A stretch of DNA of 64,000 bases, taken from contig NZ_CP015405.2 of NCBI RefSeq assembly GCF_001689125.2, positions 3,533,501-3,597,500 on the forward strand. Reading direction: 5' to 3'. The position numbers and the translations under genes are program-made. The notes below the pieces were generated by a model that ran no database searches, had not been told where the DNA came from, and saw only the letters and a list, made by a program, of their open reading frames with translations. Numbering within the stretch: the first letter of the stretch is position 1; the number at the start of each line of letters is the position of its first letter. Positions 1-7,024 of this stretch are shown piece after piece. The DNA is from Blautia pseudococcoides. Its GTDB lineage: Bacteria; Bacillota; Clostridia; Lachnospirales; Lachnospiraceae.

Positions 1-2
1 CC

Positions 3-68
3 GTCCTGGTTGTTGATACGTTGCATTATCTTTGTGATGCAACCTTTGGTATGCTTGAAAAGAAATAG
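3..68 (+). CDS. 3' end of an upstream inoviral gene (partial)
   Basis: An open frame enters from the left edge and stops at TAG 66-68, leaving 21 residues that end in GMLEKK. It lies 9 bases before the next start and in the same direction, as expected in a packed filamentous-phage operon. Too little is present to name it, and the frame could be chance. The inoviral element therefore continues to the left of this window. Confidence 0.4.
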   Translation, partial: VLVVDTLHYLCDATFGMLEKK

Positions 69-77
69 GTGGTATAT

Positions 78-623
78 ATGCAGGAACAGGTAGAAACGAT
101 TGAGACTACTGACTATTTACCGCAATTTGATTCCCTTCATCAGGATTTGATTAGTATTCAGGGATCGCTCACTGATATACAATCTGCCCTGGCGGAAACG
201 CCATATACAGATGTTTTTACGCTGATACATGAAAAGCTGGAATTGATCGACGGGAAACTGGTTGAACCTGTCTTAGTAGAAGATATGTTATGTGTCCCTG
301 TCTATCAGCAATTGCAGTCAGAAGAAAGTGGTGCTATTGATGAAAGTGTACAACAGGAAGACCCGGAAAAAGAAACTCCTGTTACAGATAATCCAGAAAA
401 AGCTGTTGAAAATAACCCTGCCGTTGAACCAGCGGTTACAGCCGACTATACAGAGGATATACAAGCTCTGCTTTTGGCTGTTAAGGATGTGAATAAGCAT
501 CTCGAGAAGGTAGAGATCTATCAGCAGAATATGCAGAATATCCAGATTCCTATTATGGGCTGTGTAGCTCTTATATTCGGCGGAATCCTGGCTCTTATAT
601 GCAGTAACTATATTAAGCATTAA
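78..623 (+). CDS. Inoviral tail-anchored membrane protein, unknown function
   Basis: A 181-residue acidic protein. The first 150 residues are polar, rich in Glu, Gln and Pro, and probably helical in places (LDSLHQDLISIQGSLTDIQ-like heptads). The last 25 residues form one hydrophobic segment (IPIMGCVALIFGGILALICS) followed by a short basic tail, so it is a C-terminally anchored inner-membrane protein. I chose ATG 78 over the in-frame GTG at 69 because AGGTGG at 67-72 is correctly spaced for 78. It is followed 13 bases later by two very small membrane proteins. Position before the coat gene suggests a morphogenesis or minor virion role, but I recognise no family. Confidence 0.7.
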   Translation: MQEQVETIETTDYLPQFDSLHQDLISIQGSLTDIQSALAETPYTDVFTLIHEKLELIDGKLVEPVLVEDMLCVPVYQQLQSEESGAIDESVQQEDPEKETPVTDNPEKAVENNPAVEPAVTADYTEDIQALLLAVKDVNKHLEKVEIYQQNMQNIQIPIMGCVALIFGGILALICSNYIKH

Positions 624-636
624 GGAGGTAAGACCT

Positions 637-813
637 ATGGAAAAAGTAGTACATACAGCAGAGGTTTTATCCTCTGCCGCAGAAGTCCTCCCGTTAGGGG
701 AGATCGCAAAACTTATGATTTCATTTATCCCTGTTGGCTTTGTCTTAGGCTTCATCTGCCTGTTATTGGGGCTTTGCATTTCCGGGATAATGAAAATATT
801 TAAAAGGGTATAA
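637..813 (+). CDS. Small inoviral membrane protein (58 aa), candidate minor coat
   Basis: A 58-residue protein behind a strong site (TAAGGAGG, 621-628). Residues 1-25 are amphipathic, residues 27-52 form a hydrophobic helix, and the C-terminus is basic (KIFKRV). This N-amphipathic, transmembrane, basic-tail plan is that of filamentous-phage coat proteins, which sit in the inner membrane before assembly and bind ssDNA through the basic end. It stands 17 bases ahead of a second protein of the same plan; either could be the major coat, or they could be major and minor. Assignment rests on topology and position only. Confidence 0.65.
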   Translation: MEKVVHTAEVLSSAAEVLPLGEIAKLMISFIPVGFVLGFICLLLGLCISGIMKIFKRV

Positions 814-830
814 CCCGGAAAGGAGAAATT

Positions 831-995
831 ATGGAAGCTATTACAACCGCATTAACGACCCAAATGACAGAGATCGGCACATCCCTTACCAGTCTTGTGA
901 CAAGCACCCTGCCGATTGCCTTACCTCTTATTGGTGGTGTTTTCCTGATTACAAAAGGTATTAGTGTATTTAAGAAAGTCACAAACAAAGCTTGA
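831..995 (+). CDS. Candidate major coat protein (pVIII-like, 54 aa)
   Basis: A 54-residue protein with RBS AAAGGAG at 820-826. Its N-terminal 25 residues are Thr/Ser/Ala-rich and amphipathic, residues 26-42 are hydrophobic (PIALPLIGGVFLITKG), and the tail has four lysines (KGISVFKKVTNK). Inovirus major coat proteins have this size and order: surface-exposed amphipathic start, membrane-spanning middle and DNA-facing basic end. No cleavable signal peptide is visible, so it would be inserted without processing. A strong terminator follows at 1021, as after gene VIII in classical filamentous phages, where it supports high coat expression. Mass spectrometry of virions would decide between this and the preceding 58-residue protein. 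Confidence 0.7.
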   Translation: MEAITTALTTQMTEIGTSLTSLVTSTLPIALPLIGGVFLITKGISVFKKVTNKA

Positions 996-1020
996 CAGAT
1001 TGGGATGCAAAATCCCGGTG

Positions 1021-1046
1021 GAGGGGGAAGCTTCCCCCTCTAATTT
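1021..1046 (+). terminator. Intrinsic terminator after coat genes
   Basis: A perfect 20-base palindrome (GAGGGGGAAG / CTTCCCCCTC, 1021-1040) is followed by TAATTTTTTAAC. It stands directly after the coat gene, which fits the central terminator of filamentous phages that separates abundant coat transcripts from the adhesin and assembly genes. Confidence 0.85.
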
Positions 1047-1067
1047 TTTAACTTTTTTTATGAAAAT

Positions 1068-1130
1068 GTATCTCAAATCAGTTGTGCTGCGGAGCTGGAT
1101 GCGTCCCGATCGGGAATGCTGTTGAGATAC
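1068..1130 (+). promoter_or_regulatory. Recurrent inoviral leader element, copy 1 (perfect 9-bp inverted repeat)
   Basis: GTATCTCAA (1068-1076) and TTGAGATAC (1122-1130) are exact inverted repeats bracketing 45 bases that contain GTGCTGCGGA and CCGATCGG. A second copy at 5733-5795 keeps the arms, the GTGCTGC box and CCGATCGG. The right arm TGAGATACA also occurs at 3003-3011 and 3864-3872, each time shortly before a ribosome site. It is either a folded RNA leader or a protein-binding operator. Confidence 0.7.
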
Positions 1131-1148
1131 AAGAAAGGAAGGTGTGAT

Positions 1149-2723
1149 GTGAAGAAAAGAAAATCAAGAATCTGGAAGTACAGGAAAAGGATAATATGCA
1201 TCCTGCTTTGCTGTATTACTCTCCTGTCATCCATCTACTATGCATATAAACATGCGGAGGAAGTGCAGGCTATAGCTATTGTGGATGATCTTGCTGTCAT
1301 ACTTATGATAGCGGCGGCCTGCGGGGTGGGATGGACAACTTATAAGACTATGACAGATGGAAGTTCTGCCTTTGACATTTCAGGGCTTGAGGATGCTATG
1401 GAAGATAGCTGGAATAATGCACAAATCATACAGTTTCCGAATCAAAGTCCCGATGACTTTGACCCGAATCAAGATGATCCGAATGAAAAGCCCTCTAACT
1501 GGAAGCAGTTTAAGGAATGGGTTAAACAGCACGGTAAAGTCTTAAAGATCACTGGCACTGTAGTTGGGAGTATCATCACGGGTATGGTGGGGGATTTTAT
1601 TAAAAAAAGGGAAGAAGGCACTATTAAACCTGAAAATATTGAATTATCAGCGCAGACTATGGAACTTATAAAAAGTAAGATAAATGAATATCCTTGTGTA
1701 ACTGTATATAATCAAAATGGAATTCCTGGTAACTATGCTCCTATTTTGACTAAAACTCCAACTGTAAGGTATCCTATGGTTTCCCAAACTTCTCAAGATA
1801 TTATTGGTTGTCCTGTTTCTGATACTTTTGTAGAAATTGCGTTTGGTAAAGCATATGTTGTTGCAGGACAGGGAATTAGTTTAAATCCTGATTGGGTAGT
1901 TTTTACTGGTGCTATATCTTTTTCTAGTGTAGAAGATGCTATGAATTATATTGATAGTGGTGCTTCATCTATTAAATATCCCGGTAAGGTAAATCCAAAT
2001 TCCATGCCATTATCTACTGATATAATGGACTGGATAGGGGACAATCCTGAAAAAGAAAAACCGGATGATCCGTTTTATGGCGAAATTCGGTTGCCGAATC
2101 AGGATGAAATGGACGAATTGCTTAAGAAAGTGCAAGAAATCAGTGAAAAAGATACTGGCGGGGATGCGGGGGAAGATACGAATAAAGAAGAGGAAATCAG
2201 GACATTATTTGACACTTTTATTAATACGTTGACTAACCCTGACTTGAATCCAAATCCTGATCCGAATCCTGACCCTGACCCGGATCCTGATCCTGACCCG
2301 AATCCTGATCCGAATCCTGATCCTAATCCGAATCCTGACCCGAATCCTGACCCGAATCCTGATCCTGACCCGAATCCTGATCCTGACCCGAATCCTGATC
2401 CTGACCCGAATCCTGATCCTGACCCGAATCCTGATCCTGGCGGCGATGGTGAAATCGGTGATTATACAGCAGATTTAACAGAAATATTTCCTTTTTGTAT
2501 CCCTTTTGATCTAATCAAGGCTTTTAAGGTTTTGTCCGCTAAGGCCGAAGCTCCGGTCTTCAAATTTCCATTTAAGCTTGATTATGGCCCGGTACATATT
2601 GACGAAAAATGGGAACTTGATATGTCAGATTTTGAATCTGTGGTACAAATTTTAAGGATTATTGAAACATTAGGTTTTATTGTTTCTCTTATCCTTGTCA
2701 CAAGAAATTTAATTAAGGGGTGA
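1149..2723 (+). CDS. Inoviral adsorption protein (pIII-like) with Asn/Asp-Pro linker
   Basis: A 524-residue predicted attachment protein. Start GTG 1149 fits AAGGAAGG at 1135-1142; ATG 1116 in the same frame lies inside the leader repeat and has no RBS. Residues 1-40 form a signal peptide (KKRKSR then IICILLCCITLLSSIYYAY). Residues 180-280 are encoded by clearly AT-richer DNA and likely form the receptor-binding part. Residues 366-430 are an (N/D)P repeat linker. The last 90 residues form a conserved-looking domain ending in one membrane anchor (FIVSLILVTRNLIKG). This order (secreted N-domains, flexible low-complexity linker, C-terminal anchor) matches gene III proteins, which bind the host at the virion tip. 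It lies between coat and Zot genes as expected. The homology itself is not visible; the call is from architecture and position. Confidence 0.75.
   Translation: MKKRKSRIWKYRKRIICILLCCITLLSSIYYAYKHAEEVQAIAIVDDLAVILMIAAACGVGWTTYKTMTDGSSAFDISGLEDAMEDSWNNAQIIQFPNQSPDDFDPNQDDPNEKPSNWKQFKEWVKQHGKVLKITGTVVGSIITGMVGDFIKKREEGTIKPENIELSAQTMELIKSKINEYPCVTVYNQNGIPGNYAPILTKTPTVRYPMVSQTSQDIIGCPVSDTFVEIAFGKAYVVAGQGISLNPDWVVFTGAISFSSVEDAMNYIDSGASSIKYPGKVNPNSMPLSTDIMDWIGDNPEKEKPDDPFYGEIRLPNQDEMDELLKKVQEISEKDTGGDAGEDTNKEEEIRTLFDTFINTLTNPDLNPNPDPNPDPDPDPDPDPNPDPNPDPNPNPDPNPDPNPDPDPNPDPDPNPDPDPNPDPDPNPDPGGDGEIGDYTADLTEIFPFCIPFDLIKAFKVLSAKAEAPVFKFPFKLDYGPVHIDEKWELDMSDFESVVQILRIIETLGFIVSLILVTRNLIKG
2247..2438 (+). 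repeat. In-frame 12- to 18-base tandem repeat encoding NPDPDP
   Basis: About 190 bases of degenerate repeats of AATCCTGATCCTGACCCG type encode alternating Asn-Pro and Asp-Pro pairs. The region is the linker of the adhesin. Such DNA is prone to slippage, so linker length is likely to vary between strains without breaking the frame, because units are multiples of six bases. Confidence 0.9.
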
Positions 2724-2727
2724 TCTT

Positions 2728-2949
2728 ATGGAGATTGTCACAAAATTTTTGGATGCTGTTTTATCTTTGTTACCCAGAAGTCCGTTTGTAGCGTTTATCG
2801 ATGCTATGGAAAACCTGCCTTTTTTGACTGCACTAAATTATTTTATTCCTATTTCGACTTTTATCAGTATTGGTGAAGCCTGGCTGGTGTCTGTAGGAGT
2901 GTTCTATCTTTATAGCATCCTGCTCCGGTGGATAAGGGCTATATCCTAA
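2728..2949 (+). CDS. Small two-helix membrane protein (pVI-like)
   Basis: A 73-residue hydrophobic protein starting 4 bases after the adhesin stop, with AAGGGG-GTG-like RBS at 2715-2720. It has a hydrophobic segment near residues 8-20 and a longer one near residues 43-66 (FISIGEAWLVSVGVFYLYSILL). In filamentous phages the gene after the tip adhesin encodes pVI, a small membrane protein that caps the virion with pIII. Position and topology fit, and no sequence motif confirms it. It is translationally close to the adhesin and followed by a leader repeat before the Zot gene. Confidence 0.6.
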   Translation: MEIVTKFLDAVLSLLPRSPFVAFIDAMENLPFLTALNYFIPISTFISIGEAWLVSVGVFYLYSILLRWIRAIS

Positions 2950-2958
2950 CACCATAAT

Positions 2959-3016
2959 GTGATACAAAATTTACGCTGCAGCCAGGGTATCTGCAGAAAA
3001 AATGAGATACAGAAAG
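2959..3016 (+). promoter_or_regulatory. Recurrent inoviral leader element, copy 2 (divergent)
   Basis: Between the pVI-like and Zot genes, GTGATACAAA (2959-2968), a CTGCAG...CTGCAG hairpin (about 2976-2996) and TGAGATACAGAAAGG (3003-3017) occur together. The right arm and its placement just before the RBS match the other copies; the left arm is not preserved. Confidence 0.5.
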
Positions 3017-3026
3017 GGGTAATCAT

Positions 3027-3731
3027 ATGATAATCTTCTACTCGGGAACTCCCGGTTCTGGAAAATCTTTGCATGTTGCCAGTAATTTATATTGGTGGAT
3101 CAGGGCGGGCAGACCTGCAATCGGGAATTTTGATATAAACCTTGACCGGATCAAGACACGTAACAATAAGCGCTATACTTTTTTACGCAATAATGAGATC
3201 ACACCTGATTATCTCATGCGTTTTGCTCAAGATTATGTAAAAGAAACGGGCAAGATCCGGGAAGACAGTATTTTGCTTGTCCTGGACGAATGCCAGCTTA
3301 TGTTTAATGCCCGGGACTGGTGCCAGCGTGGACGGAACGACTGGTTACAATTTTTTACGCTGCATCGTCATCTTGGATACCGGATAATACTCATTGCCCA
3401 GTTTGACCGGATGATAGACAGACAGGTCCGGAGTCTGATCGAGTACGAGTACATACATCGTAAAGTTAGTAATTTTGGCCTAAAGGGAAAGATCATCTCC
3501 ATGCTTGCCTTTGGCAATCTCTTCGTTTCTGTTAAAGTCTGGTACCCAATGAAGGAAAAAGTCGGCAGTGAATTTTTCCGCGCAAAAAAGCTCTATTACA
3601 GGTTGTACGACACCTATGTGCTGTTCGACCGCCAGGACGCCCGCCCGACTGAGGAAGGGGGCACGGGGGCCCCGCCGAAGGCGGACGGGCATCTTGGCGC
3701 AACCAGCCCAGAAGTGCCGGAGAAAGCCTGA
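3027..3731 (+). CDS. Zot-type assembly ATPase (pI-like)
   Basis: A 234-residue P-loop NTPase of the Zonular occludens toxin (Zot)/gene I family, which exports ssDNA and assembles filamentous virions at the inner membrane. Walker A is GTPGSGKS at residues 7-14 and Walker B is SILLVLDECQ at about residues 82-91, followed by an aromatic-rich stretch (FNARDWCQRGRNDWLQFFTLHRH) typical of this family. A hydrophobic segment near residues 150-168 (GKIISMLAFGNLFVSVKV) may be the membrane span. The last 35 residues are Gly/Pro-rich and encoded by much more GC-rich DNA than the rest. RBS GAAAGGGG precedes ATG 3027. This is the gene that identifies the element as an inovirus. Confidence 0.88.
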   Translation: MIIFYSGTPGSGKSLHVASNLYWWIRAGRPAIGNFDINLDRIKTRNNKRYTFLRNNEITPDYLMRFAQDYVKETGKIREDSILLVLDECQLMFNARDWCQRGRNDWLQFFTLHRHLGYRIILIAQFDRMIDRQVRSLIEYEYIHRKVSNFGLKGKIISMLAFGNLFVSVKVWYPMKEKVGSEFFRAKKLYYRLYDTYVLFDRQDARPTEEGGTGAPPKADGHLGATSPEVPEKA

Positions 3732-3895
3732 CCACGAGCTTGTACTACGTGGTCTGAAAATACATATGAATTACACAATGAAACCCGCGTGGTTGACAGG
3801 AAAACAGGGGGAAAACCCGTTTGGCCAAATGGCCTTTCGGCCAAAAACTGAAAAAGGACTGTTTTGAGATACAAAATGGAAAATGAGGTGAAAAT
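3730..3895 (+). promoter_or_regulatory. Intergenic hairpin region before rep, candidate replication origin
   Basis: This 166-base gap, the largest in the element apart from its ends, carries two inverted repeats: GACCACG/CGTGGTC (3730-3736 with 3748-3754) and TTTGGCC/GGCCAAA (3820-3826 with 3839-3845, inner TGGCC-TTTC-GGCCA). It ends with TGAGATACAAAA (3864-3875) and the rep RBS GAGGTG. Rolling-circle phages usually place nicking-site hairpins beside the replication gene. The first hairpin could instead terminate the Zot transcript, although no T-run follows. Confidence 0.4.
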
Positions 3896-5503
3896 TTGGT
3901 TGATAAGAGAGACTTTAAAACTTGCCAGATAATGGCTGAAATGTCTGAACAAGATTCAAATTACTGGTTCGATTATAAAAAAAGTAAGTTCCTGCATCAG
4001 ATTGATACTTTTTACTATTCCGTGAAATTTAATAATGATTTTACGGAAGAAACCCGTGATGATCAAGTTATCCGGCTTCGGCATTATTTTGAATTAAAGC
4101 GAAAAGAATTGTTTGAAGTATACGGAAACGTGGTGCCGATATACATAAAGGATTTGGGCAATTTAAATCTGGTTCCGATAACATTCAGCGGATTTTATAA
4201 CATCTGTCTGGAAAAGCCGGAAGAATTTAATATTTTTATTGCTCCCCGGGTCCCCCGTAGTCAAGAGGGGGCATCCGTTACCAGTGAGATTATTGTACAG
4301 ATACGATCGTATATGCTCTGGATGTATGGAGTTCATAATGCATTTGAGCGATCACTTGCCTATGTAAAAGGTATTGCAGATTTTTTTCATTTGGATATAG
4401 ATTTTGTCCAGGAAAATCGTGCTGATTATTGTTGGCACTCGAATTACTTGGCAAATCCAGAAAAGTTCTTTAGTATTGAGAATTTTTACAAGATGCGCGT
4501 TGATCGGTATAAGGGTGCTCATTTCAATACGGAAAAAGTCGGTTCTGAAGATTACCTGATTGATTATGTGGCCCTTGGTAAGCGCGGGCAGAAATGCTTT
4601 GTCAGGATCTACTTAAAGAGTAAGGAAGTTGTAGAAATGGGATATAAGCCGTTTTTCTTCAAAGTCTGGCTATTTCACGGACTTATTAACCGTTACGATT
4701 TTTATTGCTATGAGGAGTGCTTTAAGCGTGGCTCCTGGGGCCATTTGGATATAGCTCGAATAAAATATTATGCGGAATATGGACAAGATGAATCTTTGTG
4801 CCGTAGGGCAAAGCAAATTGTCCTGGACAATGAGAGTCAGTTACATGTGACGGATGATATTAGGCGGTTTGCTAATATGCTTACCCCAAAAATCAATCTG
4901 ATTGTCAACGTTGAGTTCCAGACTATGCGAAAAGCGTCTAAAAATTATCCCTTAATACCATTTAAGGATAATAGTGATAAGGGGTGCTGCCAGCGTATCT
5001 ATGATTACTTGGACAACCATTATATGATTGCAAATTACCTTACCAGTAATATCCTCCGGTTGGTAGAGACTACGGGTGATAGTAACAAGTCCAGGCGGCC
5101 TGATTGTGGTTTTTGGCGTGCGCTCCGTAACACCAAGATGGTGGATGCCCTGGTCCCGAAGGTGCAATTACCATTTATAAGGCAATATAATCGTAATCTC
5201 TCTGCTGATGTCATGAAGCGGCAGTTAATCAACAAAGCGGTCATGTTATCTTTTTACAACAAGGGAATCAACGAGGATAGTCCGGCAAGAGATGCCATGG
5301 AAGCTGTATTAACCTTAAATGATAATGATGTAAAACAGGCTATGAGATATAAACAAAAAAAATCCAGACAGCTATCTGGTCAGGAACTGTCTGGACTTAG
5401 AAATGACTACTCTAGTCTTGATGTAACAATTGTTGATAATGCAACTGGTGCTGTCTATGGTTATGATAGCATGGATGACCTGCTTTTACAAGGGGGCGAT
5501 TAG
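3896..5503 (+). CDS. Phage replication initiation protein (Rep/RstA-like)
   Basis: A 535-residue protein starting at TTG 3896, 5 bases after GAGGTG. The N-terminal part has the IDTFYYSVKF motif (about residues 36-45), and the middle has ENRADYCWHSNYL (about residues 176-188). These resemble the first strand and the R-x-D strand of rolling-circle replication initiators of the phage replication-initiation factor family (PF02486-like). Such proteins nick the double-stranded form to start ssDNA synthesis. The C-terminal 200 residues (from about FANMLTPKINLIV) form an extra basic domain. The protein is longer than small-phage Reps (often 300-400 residues). It follows the hairpin region and is directly abutted by the next small gene. 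Confidence 0.75.
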   Translation: MVDKRDFKTCQIMAEMSEQDSNYWFDYKKSKFLHQIDTFYYSVKFNNDFTEETRDDQVIRLRHYFELKRKELFEVYGNVVPIYIKDLGNLNLVPITFSGFYNICLEKPEEFNIFIAPRVPRSQEGASVTSEIIVQIRSYMLWMYGVHNAFERSLAYVKGIADFFHLDIDFVQENRADYCWHSNYLANPEKFFSIENFYKMRVDRYKGAHFNTEKVGSEDYLIDYVALGKRGQKCFVRIYLKSKEVVEMGYKPFFFKVWLFHGLINRYDFYCYEECFKRGSWGHLDIARIKYYAEYGQDESLCRRAKQIVLDNESQLHVTDDIRRFANMLTPKINLIVNVEFQTMRKASKNYPLIPFKDNSDKGCCQRIYDYLDNHYMIANYLTSNILRLVETTGDSNKSRRPDCGFWRALRNTKMVDALVPKVQLPFIRQYNRNLSADVMKRQLINKAVMLSFYNKGINEDSPARDAMEAVLTLNDNDVKQAMRYKQKKSRQLSGQELSGLRNDYSSLDVTIVDNATGAVYGYDSMDDLLLQGGD

Positions 5504-5731
5504 ATGGATATTGAAAAATATTTGAAAGAATGCTGTCGAATGGCAACCCTTAAAAAACAGGATGAAAATATTAAAAAGGTATATGCCGACGTCAACTTTC
5601 AGCGATTAATTGATCGGGCAATGGAATGGTTACAGAACCAGCATTATCTGGAAGCTGGGGATTATATCTTTGAACATAGTGATTATGATGACTATCTTAC
5701 CTATATGGCTGGGTTATATGAAGATGAATAA
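5504..5731 (+). CDS. Small acidic inoviral protein, unknown
   Basis: A 75-residue protein whose ATG begins at the base after the rep stop codon, so it is translated by coupling to rep. It is helical in appearance, rich in Asp, Glu and Tyr, with HYLEAGDYIFEHSDYDDYL near the end, and has no membrane segment. Candidates by position are a replication accessory factor, ssDNA-binding protein or DNA mimic, but no family is recognised. It is followed by the leader repeat and the recombinase gene. Confidence 0.6.
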   Translation: MDIEKYLKECCRMATLKKQDENIKKVYADVNFQRLIDRAMEWLQNQHYLEAGDYIFEHSDYDDYLTYMAGLYEDE

Positions 5732-5732
5732 T

Positions 5733-5795
5733 GTAACTCAAATCGTGTGTGCTGCAGAACCCGATCGGCTCCGGCCGGAAGAATGATTGAGATAC
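5733..5795 (+). promoter_or_regulatory. Recurrent inoviral leader element, copy 4
   Basis: GTAACTCAA (5733-5741) and TTGAGATAC (5787-5795) are inverted repeats with one mismatch, enclosing GTGTGCTGCAGA and CCGATCGG. The composition and order match copy 1 at 1068-1130. It lies immediately before the RBS of the recombinase gene. Confidence 0.7.
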
Positions 5796-5810
5796 AAATG
5801 AGGTGATATT

Positions 5811-6785
5811 ATGGATATAAATTTACAACAAGCTTTTGATCTATTTATATTTGACCGGGAGACGTATTGCAACGCAAAGACCGTCAAAAATTATAAAAAT
5901 ACTCTCTCTTACTTTTTTGATTATATGAAAGAAACTTATCATTGCGAAATATGTGATATCAAATTATCAGATGTCACTTTGATGGATTTAAAGGGCTATG
6001 TAATCATGCTCCGCAAGAGGGATAAACTGTCAAGTCATCCTTATAAACCTACGGAGCATAAGCCCATAACAAATACCTCAATCCGAACGTATTCCATTGA
6101 CCTGAGGACTTTTTTCAATTTTCTCTATGACAACGATTATATGGAAAATAATCTGATGAAAAAATTCAAACTCATAAAGAGAGAAACGAAATTGGTACTC
6201 CCTCTTTTTGCGGATGAAGTAAAGGAAATTGACACTTTGTTTAACTTAAAAACCTGTACCGGATTAAGAAACTACTGTATGGTACATTTGATGCTGGATG
6301 AGGGTTTACGCTCTGGAGACGTATGTAATCTTCGTGTTCATAACATCAATTTTCAGCAAAATCACATTCTAATCTTCGATGGTAAAGGTAACAAAGATCG
6401 AATAGTCCCTCTGGCTACTGGTTTAAAAAAGCATTTACATCAATATGCTACAATCTATCGTCCGTATACGGATCATGATTATATGTTTTGCTCTGTCGAC
6501 GGTGCTCATGTTCCAGTGACGGAAAATACGATCAAGTGTTTGTTTGCCCGCATCCGCAAAAAGACAGAGATTACAAGGTTAAAACCGCATTTATTAAGGC
6601 ATACCTTTGCAACATCGTTCATCCTTGGCGGCGGGGATTTGGAATCTTTGAGGATATATCTTGGACATACCAGTTATGATACAACACAGAATTATTTGCA
6701 TCTGGCGAATACATATAATCGTATGGGGTCTGACGTTTATCGCCTGGACAAAATATTTTTCAAGACTTATTATAGTGTATCATAG
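5811..6785 (+). CDS. Tyrosine recombinase (integrase, XerC/D-like)
   Basis: A 324-residue site-specific recombinase that would integrate and excise the element at the neighbouring tRNA. Residues 1-105 form the core-binding SAM-like domain. The catalytic domain shows the conserved Arg (LDEGLRSGDV, about residue 168), a Lys-containing hairpin (FDGKGNKDRIVPL), the HLLRHTF box (His and Arg, about residues 261-264), LGHTSYDTTQ and the nucleophile Tyr in TQNYLHL (about residue 297). RBS GAGGTG at 5800-5805 supports ATG 5811. All five catalytic positions seem present. It lies at the tRNA-proximal end, as in elements that use tRNA 3' ends as attachment sites. Confidence 0.9.
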   Translation: MDINLQQAFDLFIFDRETYCNAKTVKNYKNTLSYFFDYMKETYHCEICDIKLSDVTLMDLKGYVIMLRKRDKLSSHPYKPTEHKPITNTSIRTYSIDLRTFFNFLYDNDYMENNLMKKFKLIKRETKLVLPLFADEVKEIDTLFNLKTCTGLRNYCMVHLMLDEGLRSGDVCNLRVHNINFQQNHILIFDGKGNKDRIVPLATGLKKHLHQYATIYRPYTDHDYMFCSVDGAHVPVTENTIKCLFARIRKKTEITRLKPHLLRHTFATSFILGGGDLESLRIYLGHTSYDTTQNYLHLANTYNRMGSDVYRLDKIFFKTYYSVS

Positions 6786-6833
6786 CTAAAATACCAGGAT
6801 ATGACCAGAGTGTCATTTTCCGGAAAACAAAAC

Positions 6834-6868
6834 AAAGCCCTGTCTGCATCCTTGCAAACAGGGCTTTT
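6834..6868 (-). terminator. Terminator of tRNA-Arg (bidirectional)
   Basis: AAAGCCCTGT (6834-6843) pairs with ACAGGGCTTT (6858-6867), with a 14-base loop. The run of A/T on both sides lets it work on either strand, ending tRNA-Arg transcripts and the recombinase transcript. It sits 2 bases from the tRNA 3' end, exactly where an attachment core is expected. Confidence 0.8.
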
Positions 6869-6870
6869 GA

Positions 6871-6944
6871 CGTGCGCGAGAAGATTCGAACTCCCGACCT
6901 TCTGGTCCGTAGCCAGACGCTCTATCCAGCTGAGCTACGCGCAC
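6871..6944 (-). tRNA. tRNA-Arg (anticodon ACG)
   Basis: The 74-base cloverleaf reads from 6944 down to 6871. The acceptor stem is GTGCGCG/CGCGCAC with discriminator G. The anticodon loop is CTACGGA with anticodon ACG at 6910-6908, and the T-arm contains GTTCGAATC. CCA is not encoded. The 3' end faces the recombinase gene, so this tRNA is the likely integration target of the inovirus. Confidence 0.95.
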
Positions 6945-6995
6945 ATCCAATCATTGGATAGATATTTATTTGTTATTGCCTTAGCAACGAAATTT

Positions 6996-7024
6996 ATTAT
7001 ATCTTATGGTGCGAAAAATGTCAA
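6996..7024 (-). promoter_or_regulatory. Consensus sigma-A promoter of tRNA-Arg
   Basis: On the minus strand, TTGACA (7024-7019), 17 bases and TATAAT (7001-6996) form a perfect consensus promoter about 50 bases before the tRNA 5' end. Confidence 0.85.

Noticed and set aside
1116..1148. Upstream start ATG 1116 for the adhesin
   Set aside because: It lies inside the inverted-repeat leader with no RBS, while GTG 1149 has AAGGAAGG correctly spaced.
2247..2438. CRISPR-like or satellite array
   Set aside because: Repeats are contiguous without spacers and encode an in-frame NPDPDP linker.
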